The notes under the pieces: generated by a model
The model's database searches: none
What the model was told of the DNA's origin: nothing
What the model saw: the letters and a program-made list of their open reading frames with translations, nothing else
Assembly: GCA_910575105.1 (NCBI GenBank)
Contig: CAJTDK010000008.1
Span: forward strand, 1-64,000
Direction: 5' to 3'
Source: Lachnospiraceae bacterium
Lineage (GTDB): Bacteria; Bacillota; Clostridia; Lachnospirales; Lachnospiraceae
Length of the DNA stretch: 64,000 bases
Shown here: piece after piece, positions 16,481 to 24,375 of the stretch
Position numbering within the stretch: the first letter of the stretch is position 1
Layout: each line of letters starts with the position of its first letter
Translations under genes and position numbers: made by a program

Positions 16481-17190
16481 TGTTCTTCTTCCTCCCTCAC
16501 TCTGGCATGTTCTTCGATCTTTAAAATCTTTCCGTCTCTGATATGAAAAACCCTGTCTGCATAAGTTGCAAGATGGTTATCATGGGTAACCATGACCAGC
16601 GTCTTCTTCTGCTCCCGCACAACCTTCTGCATCAGCCGCATCACATCCTCCGACGTATGTGAATCCAGATTGCCCGTGGGCTCATCTGCAAATATGATCT
16701 TGGGATCCACCACCAGCGCCCTGGCGACGCCCACTCTCTGCTGCTGTCCGCCGGACATCTGGTTAGGCATGTGCTTTCTATGCTTTTTCAAACCTACAAG
16801 ATTAAGCATCTGATTCGCTTTTTTGAGGCGGAGCTTCCTGTCCTCTCCCCGGAAACTTAAGGGCAGCGCCACATTCTCCACCGCATTCATCGTTCCCATG
16901 AGATGGAACGACTGAAAGATAAAGCCGACATTATTTCTCCGGAAAGCAACCAGCTCATTCTCTTTCAGATTCTCAATATGCTGCCCGCCGATGACTATGG
17001 CGCCCTTCGTCGGCTTCTCAAGACCGGCAAGCATATTAAGGAGAGTTGACTTACCGGAGCCGGAGGTTCCTACGATCGCGCAGAACTCGCCATGATGGAT
17101 ATCAAAATCCACTCCGTCCAGCGCCCGGACTGTCTCGTCTCCGACCTTGTAAAGTTTATACAGGTTCCTGACCTGAATTACCTCTTCCAT
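16477..17190 (-). CDS. ABC transporter ATP-binding protein (MacB/LolD type)
   Basis: The 237-aa ATPase powers the MacB-like permease. It shows Walker A VGTSGSGKSTLLN (about 40-52), Q-loop NNVGFIFQSFHLM, signature MSGGQQQRVGVARAL (about 143-157), Walker B PKIIFADEPTGNLDS (about 162-176) and the H-loop VMVTHD. The opening VRNLYKLYKVGDETVRALDGV is typical of the LolD/MacB subfamily. It is the first gene of a three-gene operon with an extended -10 promoter about 40 bp upstream. Confidence 0.93.
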   Translation of the reverse strand: MEEVIQVRNLYKLYKVGDETVRALDGVDFDIHHGEFCAIVGTSGSGKSTLLNMLAGLEKPTKGAIVIGGQHIENLKENELVAFRRNNVGFIFQSFHLMGTMNAVENVALPLSFRGEDRKLRLKKANQMLNLVGLKKHRKHMPNQMSGGQQQRVGVARALVVDPKIIFADEPTGNLDSHTSEDVMRLMQKVVREQKKTLVMVTHDNHLATYADRVFHIRDGKILKIEEHARVREEEEQ

Positions 17191-17226
17191 AATCTGTATT
17201 TCTTCCTTTTATCCCTATTTTCTCCT

Positions 17227-17255
17227 ATCATAACACAGAATACGAAATACTTTCA
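17227..17255 (-). promoter_or_regulatory. promoter of the MacB-like operon
   Basis: TGtTATGAT extended -10 (TATGAT 17227-17232) with a weak TGAAAG 17 bp upstream on the minus strand. Confidence 0.5.
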
Positions 17256-17282
17256 TTAGAAAAACGAAAAAATTTCTTAAGA

Positions 17283-17319
17283 TTGCGTATATCTTATCTT
17301 TATGTTAAGATATTGAAAC
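17283..17319 (+). promoter_or_regulatory. promoter of the second 87-aa gene with an inverted repeat over the -10
   Basis: TTGCGT (17283-17288), 17 bp, TGtTAAGAT (TAAGAT 17306-17311). ATATCTTA and TAAGATAT form a perfect 8-bp inverted repeat separated by 9 bp that includes the -10, so it is a candidate operator. Confidence 0.5.
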
Positions 17320-17359
17320 CAAAGAGCAAGAAAAGGTCAAAAAGAAAGGAGCGGGTACA

Positions 17360-17623
17360 ATGATCGCCACCCCCGGATTATCCGTCAATTTTTTAAAAAA
17401 AGAAGCCTATACCGGTTCCCATGCAAAAACCCGGTATTATCTGTGCAGCGCAGGCGATACCCTGAAGGCATGCGTCTATCCCGAACCATGGTGCTTTGAA
17501 GCCACGCCGGACGAAGAGAAGACCTGGAAGGAATTCCCCTTCTCCCCAGAGGGCCTGAATGACGCCGTAGAGTGGATAAACGCCGCGGCTGAAAGCAGAG
17601 AAAACGCGGGGAATCCCCTATAA
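17360..17623 (+). CDS. hypothetical protein, 87 aa
   Basis: Start ATG has AAAGGAGCGGG upstream at good spacing. The protein contains GLSVNFLKKEAYTGSHAKTRYYL at its N-terminus (read in two parts: GLSVNFLKKEAY, then TGSHAKTRYYL) and a Trp-rich PEPWCFEATPDEEK segment. It has no signal peptide or membrane helix and I do not recognise a family. It has its own promoter and terminator and lies between two leftward operons. Confidence 0.7.
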   Translation: MIATPGLSVNFLKKEAYTGSHAKTRYYLCSAGDTLKACVYPEPWCFEATPDEEKTWKEFPFSPEGLNDAVEWINAAAESRENAGNPL

Positions 17624-17660
17624 CCAGGTGAATTCCCCGCGCGGATTCTTTATTCTCTTT
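17605..17660 (+). terminator. terminator of the second 87-aa gene
   Basis: CGCGGGGAAT (17605-17614) pairs with ATTCCCCGCG (17632-17641), with the stop codon in the loop and a T-rich tract after it. Confidence 0.6.
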
Positions 17661-17670
17661 TATAGCCTTT

Positions 17671-19308
17671 TTATAATCCTTTTAATACCTCTTCCGCGAT
17701 ATTTCTCGCATGATCAGAGATACGCTCTAAGCCTACCAGCGCATCAAGGAAGACGATCCCCGCCTCGGTATTGCACTGATTGTCCGCAAGCCGGGCGATA
17801 TGCTTAGTCCGAAGCCTGATCTCAAGCTCGTCGATCTTCGTCTCCTTCTCGATGACCTTAAGCGCGTTCTCCCGGCTGTTTTCCCTGAACGCTTCCATCG
17901 CATATCTGTAGCTGTCTATAGTCTCTGACATGATCTCCTCCATATGCGACCTAGCAATATCGGAAAATGATACCTTCTTTTCCATCATCGTCTCCGCGTA
18001 CTCGGATATATTTTCACAATAATCGCTTACACGCTCAATATCCGAAAGAATCTGCAAAAGGCGCGCCACTGTCTCATGCTCCTTCTCGCTGATGCGCATG
18101 GTGCTCAGCTTCACCGCATATTCCGTGATTCCCGCGCACAGCTTATCTACGGCAGACTCATCCTCCCTGATCTTGTCGATGGCGTCCTGCTCCTTGGCAA
18201 ATAATACATCCCGCGCCGTCTCCATCGTCTCCATGACCAGCTCGCCCATACGGATCGCCTCGTTAAGGGTAGACTGCAGGGCGATACCGGGGGTCTCCAG
18301 CACACGTTCGTCTAAGAGCACCTTTGCCCGGTCCTGCTCATCCTCTTTGACATTGCCGATCTTCTTGGCAAGCTTTATGATCAGACCCGACGCCGGGAAT
18401 AAAAGTACGGTCGTCCCCACATTAAAGACCGTATGGACCATACTGATCTGGGTCTGGGTGATGCTTCCCACTCCTGCCTGCGGGTTCAAAAGCTCAAAAT
18501 AGATGATCGCCACCGCGCTGAACAGCACCGTACCGATGATGTTGAACAGAAGATGCATAAGCGCCGCCGTCTTCGCGTTCTTCTTCGCTCCGAGGCTTGA
18601 AAGTACTGCCGTCACACAGGTACCGATATTCTGGCCCATGATAATGTATATGGCCGCGCTGAAAGGCACCAGCCCTGCCGCCGCCAGGCTCTGTAAGATT
18701 CCCACCGACGCGGACGAGCTCTGGATGATCGCCGTCACCACCGCGCCGGCAAGGATCCCTAAGACCGGACTCTGGCCCAGGACGACGAACATATTGACAA
18801 AGCCCTCGTATTCCCTGAGCGGCTCTACCGCGTCTGACATGGTCGTGATCCCGATGAACAGAAGCCCGAAACCGATAATGATACTTGAGATATCCTTTGC
18901 CGAGCGCCGCTTTCCGGTCAGCATCACGACGACGCCGGCGATTACCGCTACCGGAGCCATCTTCGACGGGCTTAAGAACTCCGCCCACTCTACAGAAGAG
19001 ACGAGCCATCCCGTTACCGTCGTACCGATATTCGCTCCCATGATGACGCCCATCGCCTGGGCAAGATTCATAAGCCCGGCATTGACAAAACCGACGACCA
19101 TGACTGTCGTCGCAGACGAACTCTGGATCACCGCCGTGATCGCCGCGCCGAGGAACACCCCCAAAAGCTTATTTTTCGTCAGGATCTCAAGCAATGATTT
19201 CATCCGGTTCCCGGCAGCATTCTCCAGTCCCTGCGCCATAATCTGCATACCATAGATGAACATCCCCAGCCCGCCTGCAAATGGTATGATAATATTTACG
19301 TATTCCAT
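17671..19308 (-). CDS. Na/Pi cotransporter family protein (NptA-like) with C-terminal PhoU-like domain
   Basis: The 545-aa protein contains two inverted Na/Pi symporter repeats, each with the QSSSATT or QSSSASVG signature (about residues 62 and 195), in the N-terminal 300 residues with about eight membrane helices. The C-terminus (about 330-545) is a PhoU-like helical bundle with two repeats (ISEKEHETVARLLQILSDIERVSDYCENI; second near LVGLERISDHARNIAEE). It should import phosphate, or an unknown anion, using sodium. GGGAGG supports the start. The 225 bp upstream hold no gene I can support. Confidence 0.9.
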   Translation of the reverse strand: MEYVNIIIPFAGGLGMFIYGMQIMAQGLENAAGNRMKSLLEILTKNKLLGVFLGAAITAVIQSSSATTVMVVGFVNAGLMNLAQAMGVIMGANIGTTVTGWLVSSVEWAEFLSPSKMAPVAVIAGVVVMLTGKRRSAKDISSIIIGFGLLFIGITTMSDAVEPLREYEGFVNMFVVLGQSPVLGILAGAVVTAIIQSSSASVGILQSLAAAGLVPFSAAIYIIMGQNIGTCVTAVLSSLGAKKNAKTAALMHLLFNIIGTVLFSAVAIIYFELLNPQAGVGSITQTQISMVHTVFNVGTTVLLFPASGLIIKLAKKIGNVKEDEQDRAKVLLDERVLETPGIALQSTLNEAIRMGELVMETMETARDVLFAKEQDAIDKIREDESAVDKLCAGITEYAVKLSTMRISEKEHETVARLLQILSDIERVSDYCENISEYAETMMEKKVSFSDIARSHMEEIMSETIDSYRYAMEAFRENSRENALKVIEKETKIDELEIRLRTKHIARLADNQCNTEAGIVFLDALVGLERISDHARNIAEEVLKGL

Positions 19309-19534
19309 TGATTTCCTCCCATGTATTCATCCGCCACTTACCGTCCGGCCCCAAAACGCTTCCGCTTATAAGCAAAAAGCCGCCCATGACCAGTCTAATC
19401 TCACAATATCATGTAGCGGCAGCGAAAACAATATGCAATTATAGCTGATAATTCGCCGTTATTTTCTTATTTGCTTGTCAATTATACACAAGCCTGAATG
19501 ATGTGTTCTGCTCACTATACGGCCGGCGGCAGGC

Positions 19535-19891
19535 TTATTTCTTCATCTTCGGCTCGCAGATCAATGAGGCCAGATAGCCGAACACAAGCGCCGCTGAGAT
19601 CCCTACTGCACTTGCCTTGAAACCTCCCAGAAAGATTCCGATAAAGCCTTCCTTGTCGACAGCCTCCTTGACGCCCTTCCACAGAAGATTCCCGAATCCG
19701 GCCAGCGGCACGCTGGCGCCTGCCCCGGCATAATCCTGGATCGGCTGATAGATGTGAAGCGCCCCAAGTACGGCCCCAGTACATACTAAAAGCACCATCA
19801 CCCTTCCCGGCATCAGCTTCGTGCGGTCCAGCAGGATCTGTGCAAGAGCGCAGATCAGTCCGCCTACCCAGAATGCGTTGATATAATCCAT
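19535..19891 (-). CDS. spoVAE: stage V sporulation protein AE
   Basis: SpoVAE is part of the inner forespore membrane channel that moves dipicolinic acid into the spore and releases it during germination. The 118-aa protein has about four hydrophobic segments, with AFWVGGLICALAQ at the start and VPLAGFGN in the middle, both shared with SpoVAC and SpoVAE families. It closes the spoVA operon, 26 bp after spoVAD. No spoVAF follows. Confidence 0.92.
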   Translation of the reverse strand: MDYINAFWVGGLICALAQILLDRTKLMPGRVMVLLVCTGAVLGALHIYQPIQDYAGAGASVPLAGFGNLLWKGVKEAVDKEGFIGIFLGGFKASAVGISAALVFGYLASLICEPKMKK

Positions 19892-19916
19892 ATATATTTC
19901 CCCCTCGTGTAATAAA

Positions 19917-20921
19917 TTAACAGTGCTCCAGCACTATCCCGTGTGCGATGCCCGGCACGCTCGCGCCCTCGTTGAAGCTCACGGTAGACATCAGTGCGCC
20001 CGTCGGGACGAACAATACCCGTTTCCACTCTCCCCGCTCCAATTTCGGCAGCACGTAAGAGGACAGCACCGATGCCGCACATCCGCAGCCGCTTCCTCCG
20101 GCGTGGGTATCCTGCTTGTTCTGGTCAAAGATCATCATCCCGCAATCGATATGATTTTTCTTAATATCTATCTCTTTTCCCCTCATTAAGTCAAATAGTA
20201 TGCTCTGCCCAACATATCCCAGATCCCCGGTGATGATCCGGCTGTAATCATCCGGTTCCCGCCCGAAGTCTTTGAGGTTCCTCTCGATGGTATCCGCCGC
20301 GGCCGGCGCCATACATGCCCCCATATTCTGGGAATCCTTAAGGCCGAAGTCCACGATCTTTCCTACGGTGATCCCGGTGATTCTCACATGGCTGCGCTTT
20401 TTCCCCACCAAAAACGCACCGCTCCCGGTCACTGTCCACTGGGCGGACAGCGGCCTTTGGTTGGCGTAGCTTAAGGGAAAACGAAACTCCTTCTCCGCGC
20501 TTCCGAAATGACTTGAGGTCACGGCAAGCATATAATCCCCGTAGCCTGCCGCCACGCTCATGGACGCTAACGCCAGCGCCTCCCCCGAGGTCGAGCAGGC
20601 TCCGAACAGCCCGAACATGGGAATCCCGAACTGCTCGACTCCGAGAGACGTAGCGATCCCCTGACGGAGCAGGTCGCCGCCGAACAGAAACCTCACATCC
20701 TCCTTGTCAATATGGGCCTTTCCCATGGCCAGAAGGCACGCTTCCTTCTGCATGGTACTCTCTGCCGCCTCCCATGTATCCTCTCCGAAAAGGTTCTCTG
20801 TCTCTACCATGTCAAACATCTTCCCCAGCGGCCCCTCGCCCTCCTTTTTTCCGACGACGGACGCACTTGACACCACATATGGCGACTGTTCAAATGCAAT
20901 ACTCTGTAATCCCTGTGTCAT
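19917..20921 (-). CDS. spoVAD: stage V sporulation protein AD
   Basis: SpoVAD binds dipicolinic acid at the outer face of the spore inner membrane. The protein has a thiolase-like fold, 334 aa, with the family start PYVVSSASVVGKKEGEGPLG, the FGACSTSGEALALASM nucleophile-elbow region (about 128-143), and the C-terminal GGSGCGCAASVLSS (about 276-289). Location in spoVAA-AB-AC-AD-AE order confirms the call. Confidence 0.96.
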   Translation of the reverse strand: MTQGLQSIAFEQSPYVVSSASVVGKKEGEGPLGKMFDMVETENLFGEDTWEAAESTMQKEACLLAMGKAHIDKEDVRFLFGGDLLRQGIATSLGVEQFGIPMFGLFGACSTSGEALALASMSVAAGYGDYMLAVTSSHFGSAEKEFRFPLSYANQRPLSAQWTVTGSGAFLVGKKRSHVRITGITVGKIVDFGLKDSQNMGACMAPAAADTIERNLKDFGREPDDYSRIITGDLGYVGQSILFDLMRGKEIDIKKNHIDCGMMIFDQNKQDTHAGGSGCGCAASVLSSYVLPKLERGEWKRVLFVPTGALMSTVSFNEGASVPGIAHGIVLEHC

Positions 20922-20984
20922 AACTTATTGTACCTGCCTTTTTTCCTGATTATAGTAGTTACCGTTCACTCCTTGAACTGTATC

Positions 20985-21443
20985 TTATAGTAGTCCTGCG
21001 ATCTTCCCGATCCAGTAAAGGAATCCAAGCACCCAGCTCGTGAATACTCCGTATAGAATCACCGGCCCTGCAATGGTGAAGATCTTACAGCCGATTCCCA
21101 TGACCTGCCCTTCCTTCTGGAACTCTATAGCCGGCGCCGCCACGGAATTGGCAAACCCGGTAATCGGCACCAGCGCACCGGCTCCGCCCCATTTTGCTAT
21201 CCTGGGATAGACATTAAGGGCAGTCAGGATGACACTAAGCAGGATGAGGATCATCGATGTCCATCCGCCGCTTATATCCTTGTCAAGCCCTATTTTTTCA
21301 CAATAATTTAAAATACTCTGTCCAATCACGCATATGATGCCTCCTGTGATAAACGCTTTCGTCATATTCGCCGGGAGATTGTGCACCGGCGTCTTTCTCT
21401 TCACATAATTTTCATATGCTTCCTGCTGTTTTTTTCTGTCCAC
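20985..21443 (-). CDS. spoVAC: stage V sporulation protein AC
   Basis: SpoVAC is an integral membrane subunit of the dipicolinate channel and can act as a mechanosensitive channel. The 152-aa protein has four hydrophobic segments and the conserved VPITGFANSVAAPAIEF block (about 95-111). The GTG at 21443 is chosen: GGAAGGAGAGGG lies a few bases upstream and the resulting start (DRKKQQEAYENYV) and length fit the family. A longer in-frame reading from 21509 lacks support. Confidence 0.93.
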   Translation of the reverse strand: MDRKKQQEAYENYVKRKTPVHNLPANMTKAFITGGIICVIGQSILNYCEKIGLDKDISGGWTSMILILLSVILTALNVYPRIAKWGGAGALVPITGFANSVAAPAIEFQKEGQVMGIGCKIFTIAGPVILYGVFTSWVLGFLYWIGKIAGLL

Positions 21444-21531
21444 TCTACCCTCTCCTTCCAAGCTTTCCGTGTTACTGTCCGCTCCGGCCAGCCGCATGCC
21501 AAAATCCACTTTTACGATTGCAGCATTTTTG

Positions 21532-21948
21532 CTACCATCCGCGGTAAAAGAAGATAAGCGCGCCGATTCCTTTTCCCAAAGCCATGGCGGCGATCAGATA
21601 AGGAATACACTTGATCAGCTTCGCGCGCCTGATAAATATAGGAAATACATTCAGTATCTCCGCCAGCGCCATAGACCAGCACCCCACGAAGATCCCCGCA
21701 AAGATCCCGAACACACCCAGGAGTACGCTTCCGCCAGGTATGGCAATATGGTATACCCAGAATATATTTCCAAGCATTCCTCCAAGCGCAACGCTGTCTT
21801 CATAAAGAAGGATATGATCGCCTGTGTGCGTGCGGTCAGCAAAATCCGAGATAACCCCCAACCCGATAATGAAGGAAAAAAGACCTGCCGCCACCGCCAG
21901 TCCCGCGCTAAGTCCGAGAACTGCCAGAACGGTCTGAGTTACCCACAT
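21532..21948 (-). CDS. spoVAB: stage V sporulation protein AB
   Basis: The 138-aa membrane protein has about four hydrophobic segments (first: VLAVLGLSAGLAVAAGLFSFI) and the conserved LGVISDFADRTHT region. It is required with SpoVAA for dipicolinate uptake in Bacillus. It overlaps spoVAA by 41 bp, a normal arrangement, and is followed by an 88-bp gap before spoVAC. Confidence 0.92.
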   Translation of the reverse strand: MWVTQTVLAVLGLSAGLAVAAGLFSFIIGLGVISDFADRTHTGDHILLYEDSVALGGMLGNIFWVYHIAIPGGSVLLGVFGIFAGIFVGCWSMALAEILNVFPIFIRRAKLIKCIPYLIAAMALGKGIGALIFFYRGW

Positions 21949-22582
21949 CCAGCTCCTTCCCCTTCCGCGAGAAATCTTCGATCAGCGTCGTCTGGATATC
22001 ATTCTCATACAGACGCATCTCCACCTCCATCGGCGTCGGGTCCACCGTGAATTTCTTTTTACCAAAATGGTTGAAAAATGTAAGGATCCCTATGATTACC
22101 CCGATGCTGTACGTAAGCTCCAGGATCGTAAAGCCGGGGCTTTCGGTCCCCGTCAGACTTTCGTACACCTGGCCGAATAATTTTGTCACGTCAACATCGT
22201 TGTTAAATGCCATAATCGAAAATGCGGCGCCGCAAAAGGTAATGACCACTACAAAGAAGGTTTTTACCCAGTGGACAAACTGTCCCGCCGTCTTTTGCTC
22301 CTCCAAGGTGACGATGAAATCCTGTTCACCGGCATTCTCCACATCTGCATTAGGATAAACCTCATGGATGCAGGCGATCACCTTAAGAATTGATACGCAG
22401 GTACGGTTTTTGTTTTTCCTGTCCGTATCATGGAATTTAAGCAGCTTCAAGGTCTTTACTCTGGAAGTGACAGAAGGATTGGCACACTCGATCTTCAAAA
22501 CGTCACCGAGAGTCACCTCCGGCTTAGTCACCTCAATATTACGGTCTGCCTTTATATAGATCGTATCACTGCATGAAGCCAT
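21908..22582 (-). CDS. spoVAA: stage V sporulation protein AA
   Basis: The 224-aa protein has a soluble N-terminal domain (IYIKADRNIEV, VTLGDVLKIECANP; about 1-95) and two membrane segments (about 120-145 and 165-190), as in SpoVAA. Its start lies inside the last codons of the small membrane protein gene upstream, so translation is probably coupled. Confidence 0.93.
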   Translation of the reverse strand: MASCSDTIYIKADRNIEVTKPEVTLGDVLKIECANPSVTSRVKTLKLLKFHDTDRKNKNRTCVSILKVIACIHEVYPNADVENAGEQDFIVTLEEQKTAGQFVHWVKTFFVVVITFCGAAFSIMAFNNDVDVTKLFGQVYESLTGTESPGFTILELTYSIGVIIGILTFFNHFGKKKFTVDPTPMEVEMRLYENDIQTTLIEDFSRKGKELDVGNSDRSGSSRT

Positions 22583-22766
22583 AACAGCCTCCCATATCCG
22601 CAGCCGATGCCGTCTCTAGCACACCTTCTGTCTGCTTCACCAATGTTCCTTCGCTCATATTCCTGCCCTTTTTCACATCGCCGAAATAGTAGATCAGCCC
22701 GATGATGACTGCTGCCGCAACTACCACCGCCAGACAAAGCCTGAGCTTTCTTCTTGCTTCTTCCAT
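22566..22766 (-). CDS. small single-span membrane protein heading the spoVA operon, 66 aa
   Basis: The protein has one membrane helix (about residues 10-27, LCLAVVVAAAVIIGLIYYF) preceded by EEARRKLR and a short polar C-terminus ending GGCYGFMQ. GGAAGG lies about 8 bp before the ATG. Its 3' end overlaps spoVAA by 17 bp, and a sigma-G-like promoter lies 27 bp upstream, so it is the first cistron of the spoVA transcript. I do not recognise a named family; Bacillus spoVA has no such gene. Expression in the forespore is inferred from the promoter and operon. Confidence 0.75.
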   Translation of the reverse strand: MEEARRKLRLCLAVVVAAAVIIGLIYYFGDVKKGRNMSEGTLVKQTEGVLETASAADMGGCYGFMQ

Positions 22767-22792
22767 ACTGACACCTTCCTTTGTTTTTCTGT

Positions 22793-22821
22793 TAGTATGC
22801 TGCTTTTCTTTTAAAATATAC
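22793..22821 (-). promoter_or_regulatory. sigma-G-like promoter of the spoVA operon
   Basis: On the minus strand GTATA (22817-22821), 17 bp, CATACTA (22793-22799). This fits the sigma-G consensus (GHATR, 17-18 bp, CATNHTA) and the known sigma-G control of spoVA. Confidence 0.65.
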
Positions 22822-22834
22822 GCAAAGAAATGGG

Positions 22835-23548
22835 TCAGATTTTTTCTCTCATTTGTTTTAAAATTTTCTTTTCCATTCTGGACACCTGCACCTGCGAGAT
22901 CCCAAGCTCCTCCCCCACCTGCGTCTGCGTGCGGTTTGCAAAATACCGCAGGTAGATAAGCTGGCGCTCCTTTGCATCCAGGGACATGAGAAGTTTTCCC
23001 AGCACCATATGGTCTACGATCCTATCCTCCTGCCGCTCCTGCCCCGGAAGCTTGTCCATCAGCCGGATCTCCTGCCCGTCATTCTGGTAAATGGATTTCT
23101 GCAGCGACTCTATGTCGCCGCTGGCCTCCATCGCCATGGTAAGCTCCTCTGTAGTTACCGAAAGCTCCTGGGCTATCTCCGTGACAGACGGCTCCCTTCC
23201 CAGGGTTTCCGTAAGCTTCTCCTGGCACAGATATGCCTTGTAGGAAAGCTCCTTTAACGAGCGGCTGACCTTGATCATCCCATCATCCCGCAAAAATCTC
23301 TTGATCTCCCCGGAGATCATCGGAACGGCATAGGTAGAGAACTTTACGTTGTAATCCAGATTGAACTTATCGATCGCCTTAAGAAGCCCGATGCAGCCGA
23401 TCTGGAACAAATCCTCAGATTCCGTCCCGCGGTTCATAAAACGCTTCACGATACACCATACAAGCCCCGCATTCTCTTCTACCAGCTGTGCCCTTGCTTC
23501 TTCATCCCCTTCGTGAGACTTCTGAATTAAAGCGATTGTGCGGTCCAT
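22835..23548 (-). CDS. sigF: RNA polymerase sporulation sigma factor SigF (SpoIIAC)
   Basis: SigF is the first forespore-specific sigma factor. The 237-aa protein has sigma region 2 (DLFQIGCIGLLKAIDKFN, FSTYAVPMISGEIKRFLRDD; about 47-88), region 3 (about 95-160) and region 4 with an HTH (YFANRTQTQVGEELGISQVQVSRME; about 200-224). It overlaps spoIIAB by 22 bp, typical of the spoIIA operon. Confidence 0.95.
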   Translation of the reverse strand: MDRTIALIQKSHEGDEEARAQLVEENAGLVWCIVKRFMNRGTESEDLFQIGCIGLLKAIDKFNLDYNVKFSTYAVPMISGEIKRFLRDDGMIKVSRSLKELSYKAYLCQEKLTETLGREPSVTEIAQELSVTTEELTMAMEASGDIESLQKSIYQNDGQEIRLMDKLPGQERQEDRIVDHMVLGKLLMSLDAKERQLIYLRYFANRTQTQVGEELGISQVQVSRMEKKILKQMREKI

Positions 23549-23982
23549 AATCTCCGTCCTTTACCGATTGTTTTTTCCATCTTCACAACAGTTCCTGCTC
23601 CCGGCTCAGACTCTACCTCCAGCTTATCCATGAACGCTTCCATAAAGGAAAAGCCCATGCCCGAACGCTCAAGCTCCGGTTTGCTGGTAAACAAAGGCTC
23701 CATCGCCTGTTTGATATCCTCGATGCCCTTCCCCTCGTCCCGGACCTCAAGATAAAGGGTCTGCCCCGATGTGCGGCAGCGGATGTAGATATTATGTATT
23801 TCATTTTCATAGCCATGGATAATGGCATTGGTCACCGCCTCCGACACTGCGGTCTTTACATCAGACACCTCCTCCACCGTCGGGTTTAGGGACGTCATAA
23901 ACGAGGCGACCGTCACCCGGGCAAATGACTCGTTGGATGATCGGCTGTCAAAGATTACCTGCATTTCATTCGTGTTTTCCAT
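23527..23982 (-). CDS. spoIIAB: anti-sigma F factor / serine kinase SpoIIAB
   Basis: SpoIIAB holds SigF inactive and phosphorylates SpoIIAA. The 151-aa protein opens NEMQVIFDSRSSNESFAR, has the N box EAVTNAIIHGYEN (about 48-60), the G1 box DEGKGIEDI (about 82-90) and the G2 region RSGMGFSFMEAFMD of the GHKL ATPase fold. It starts directly after the spoIIAA stop (TAG-ATG). Confidence 0.95.
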   Translation of the reverse strand: MENTNEMQVIFDSRSSNESFARVTVASFMTSLNPTVEEVSDVKTAVSEAVTNAIIHGYENEIHNIYIRCRTSGQTLYLEVRDEGKGIEDIKQAMEPLFTSKPELERSGMGFSFMEAFMDKLEVESEPGAGTVVKMEKTIGKGRRLWTAQSL

Positions 23983-24294
23983 CTAATTATCCTCCTCATA
24001 GATCTGCATTATTTTTGTCACTCCAGACATCGTTAATATTTTTTTCATTCTCTCGCCTACATGTACTGCGCACACTTCCCCGCCCAGCATAAAGATCCTC
24101 CGGTATCTTCCCATGATGACCCCGATTCCCGAACTGTCCATAAAATCTGTCTCCTTAAAATCAAAAATGACGTAGCGGATATGGTTTCTCTCTATCAAAT
24201 GGTCCGACTCCTTCCTTAATTCCTCCGCATTGTGATGGTCGATCTCACGGGGCAGAAAGATCGTCAGGCAATTCTCCTGTACCTGATACTTCAT
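23983..24294 (-). CDS. spoIIAA: anti-anti-sigma F factor SpoIIAA
   Basis: This 103-aa STAS protein releases SigF when dephosphorylated. The phosphoserine region FMDSSGIGVIMGRYR (about 56-70) is intact, as is the LPREIDHHNAEELR strand-helix unit. AGGAGG lies just before the ATG. I could not find a convincing sigma-H promoter in the short gap behind the upstream terminator. Confidence 0.95.
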   Translation of the reverse strand: MKYQVQENCLTIFLPREIDHHNAEELRKESDHLIERNHIRYVIFDFKETDFMDSSGIGVIMGRYRRIFMLGGEVCAVHVGERMKKILTMSGVTKIMQIYEEDN

Positions 24295-24330
24295 ATACTT
24301 CCTCCTTCATATTTTTAGATATAGAAAAAG

Positions 24331-24361
24331 GATATGCTCTCTTTGCATACCCTTTTCTTTC
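24331..24361 (-). terminator. terminator after the TPR gene, before spoIIAA
   Basis: GGgTATGC pairs with GCATAtCC on the minus strand and is followed by TTTTTC. It leaves only about 35 bp to spoIIAA, so either spoIIA reads through from upstream or its promoter overlaps this hairpin. Confidence 0.6.
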
Positions 24362-24375
24362 GTAAAATATACCTG

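Noticed and set aside
19309-19534. Possible gene or RNA in the 226-bp gap before spoVAE's end
   Set aside because: Only a TTGACA and a separate TATAAT with wrong spacing and short unsupported frames are present; nothing could be supported.
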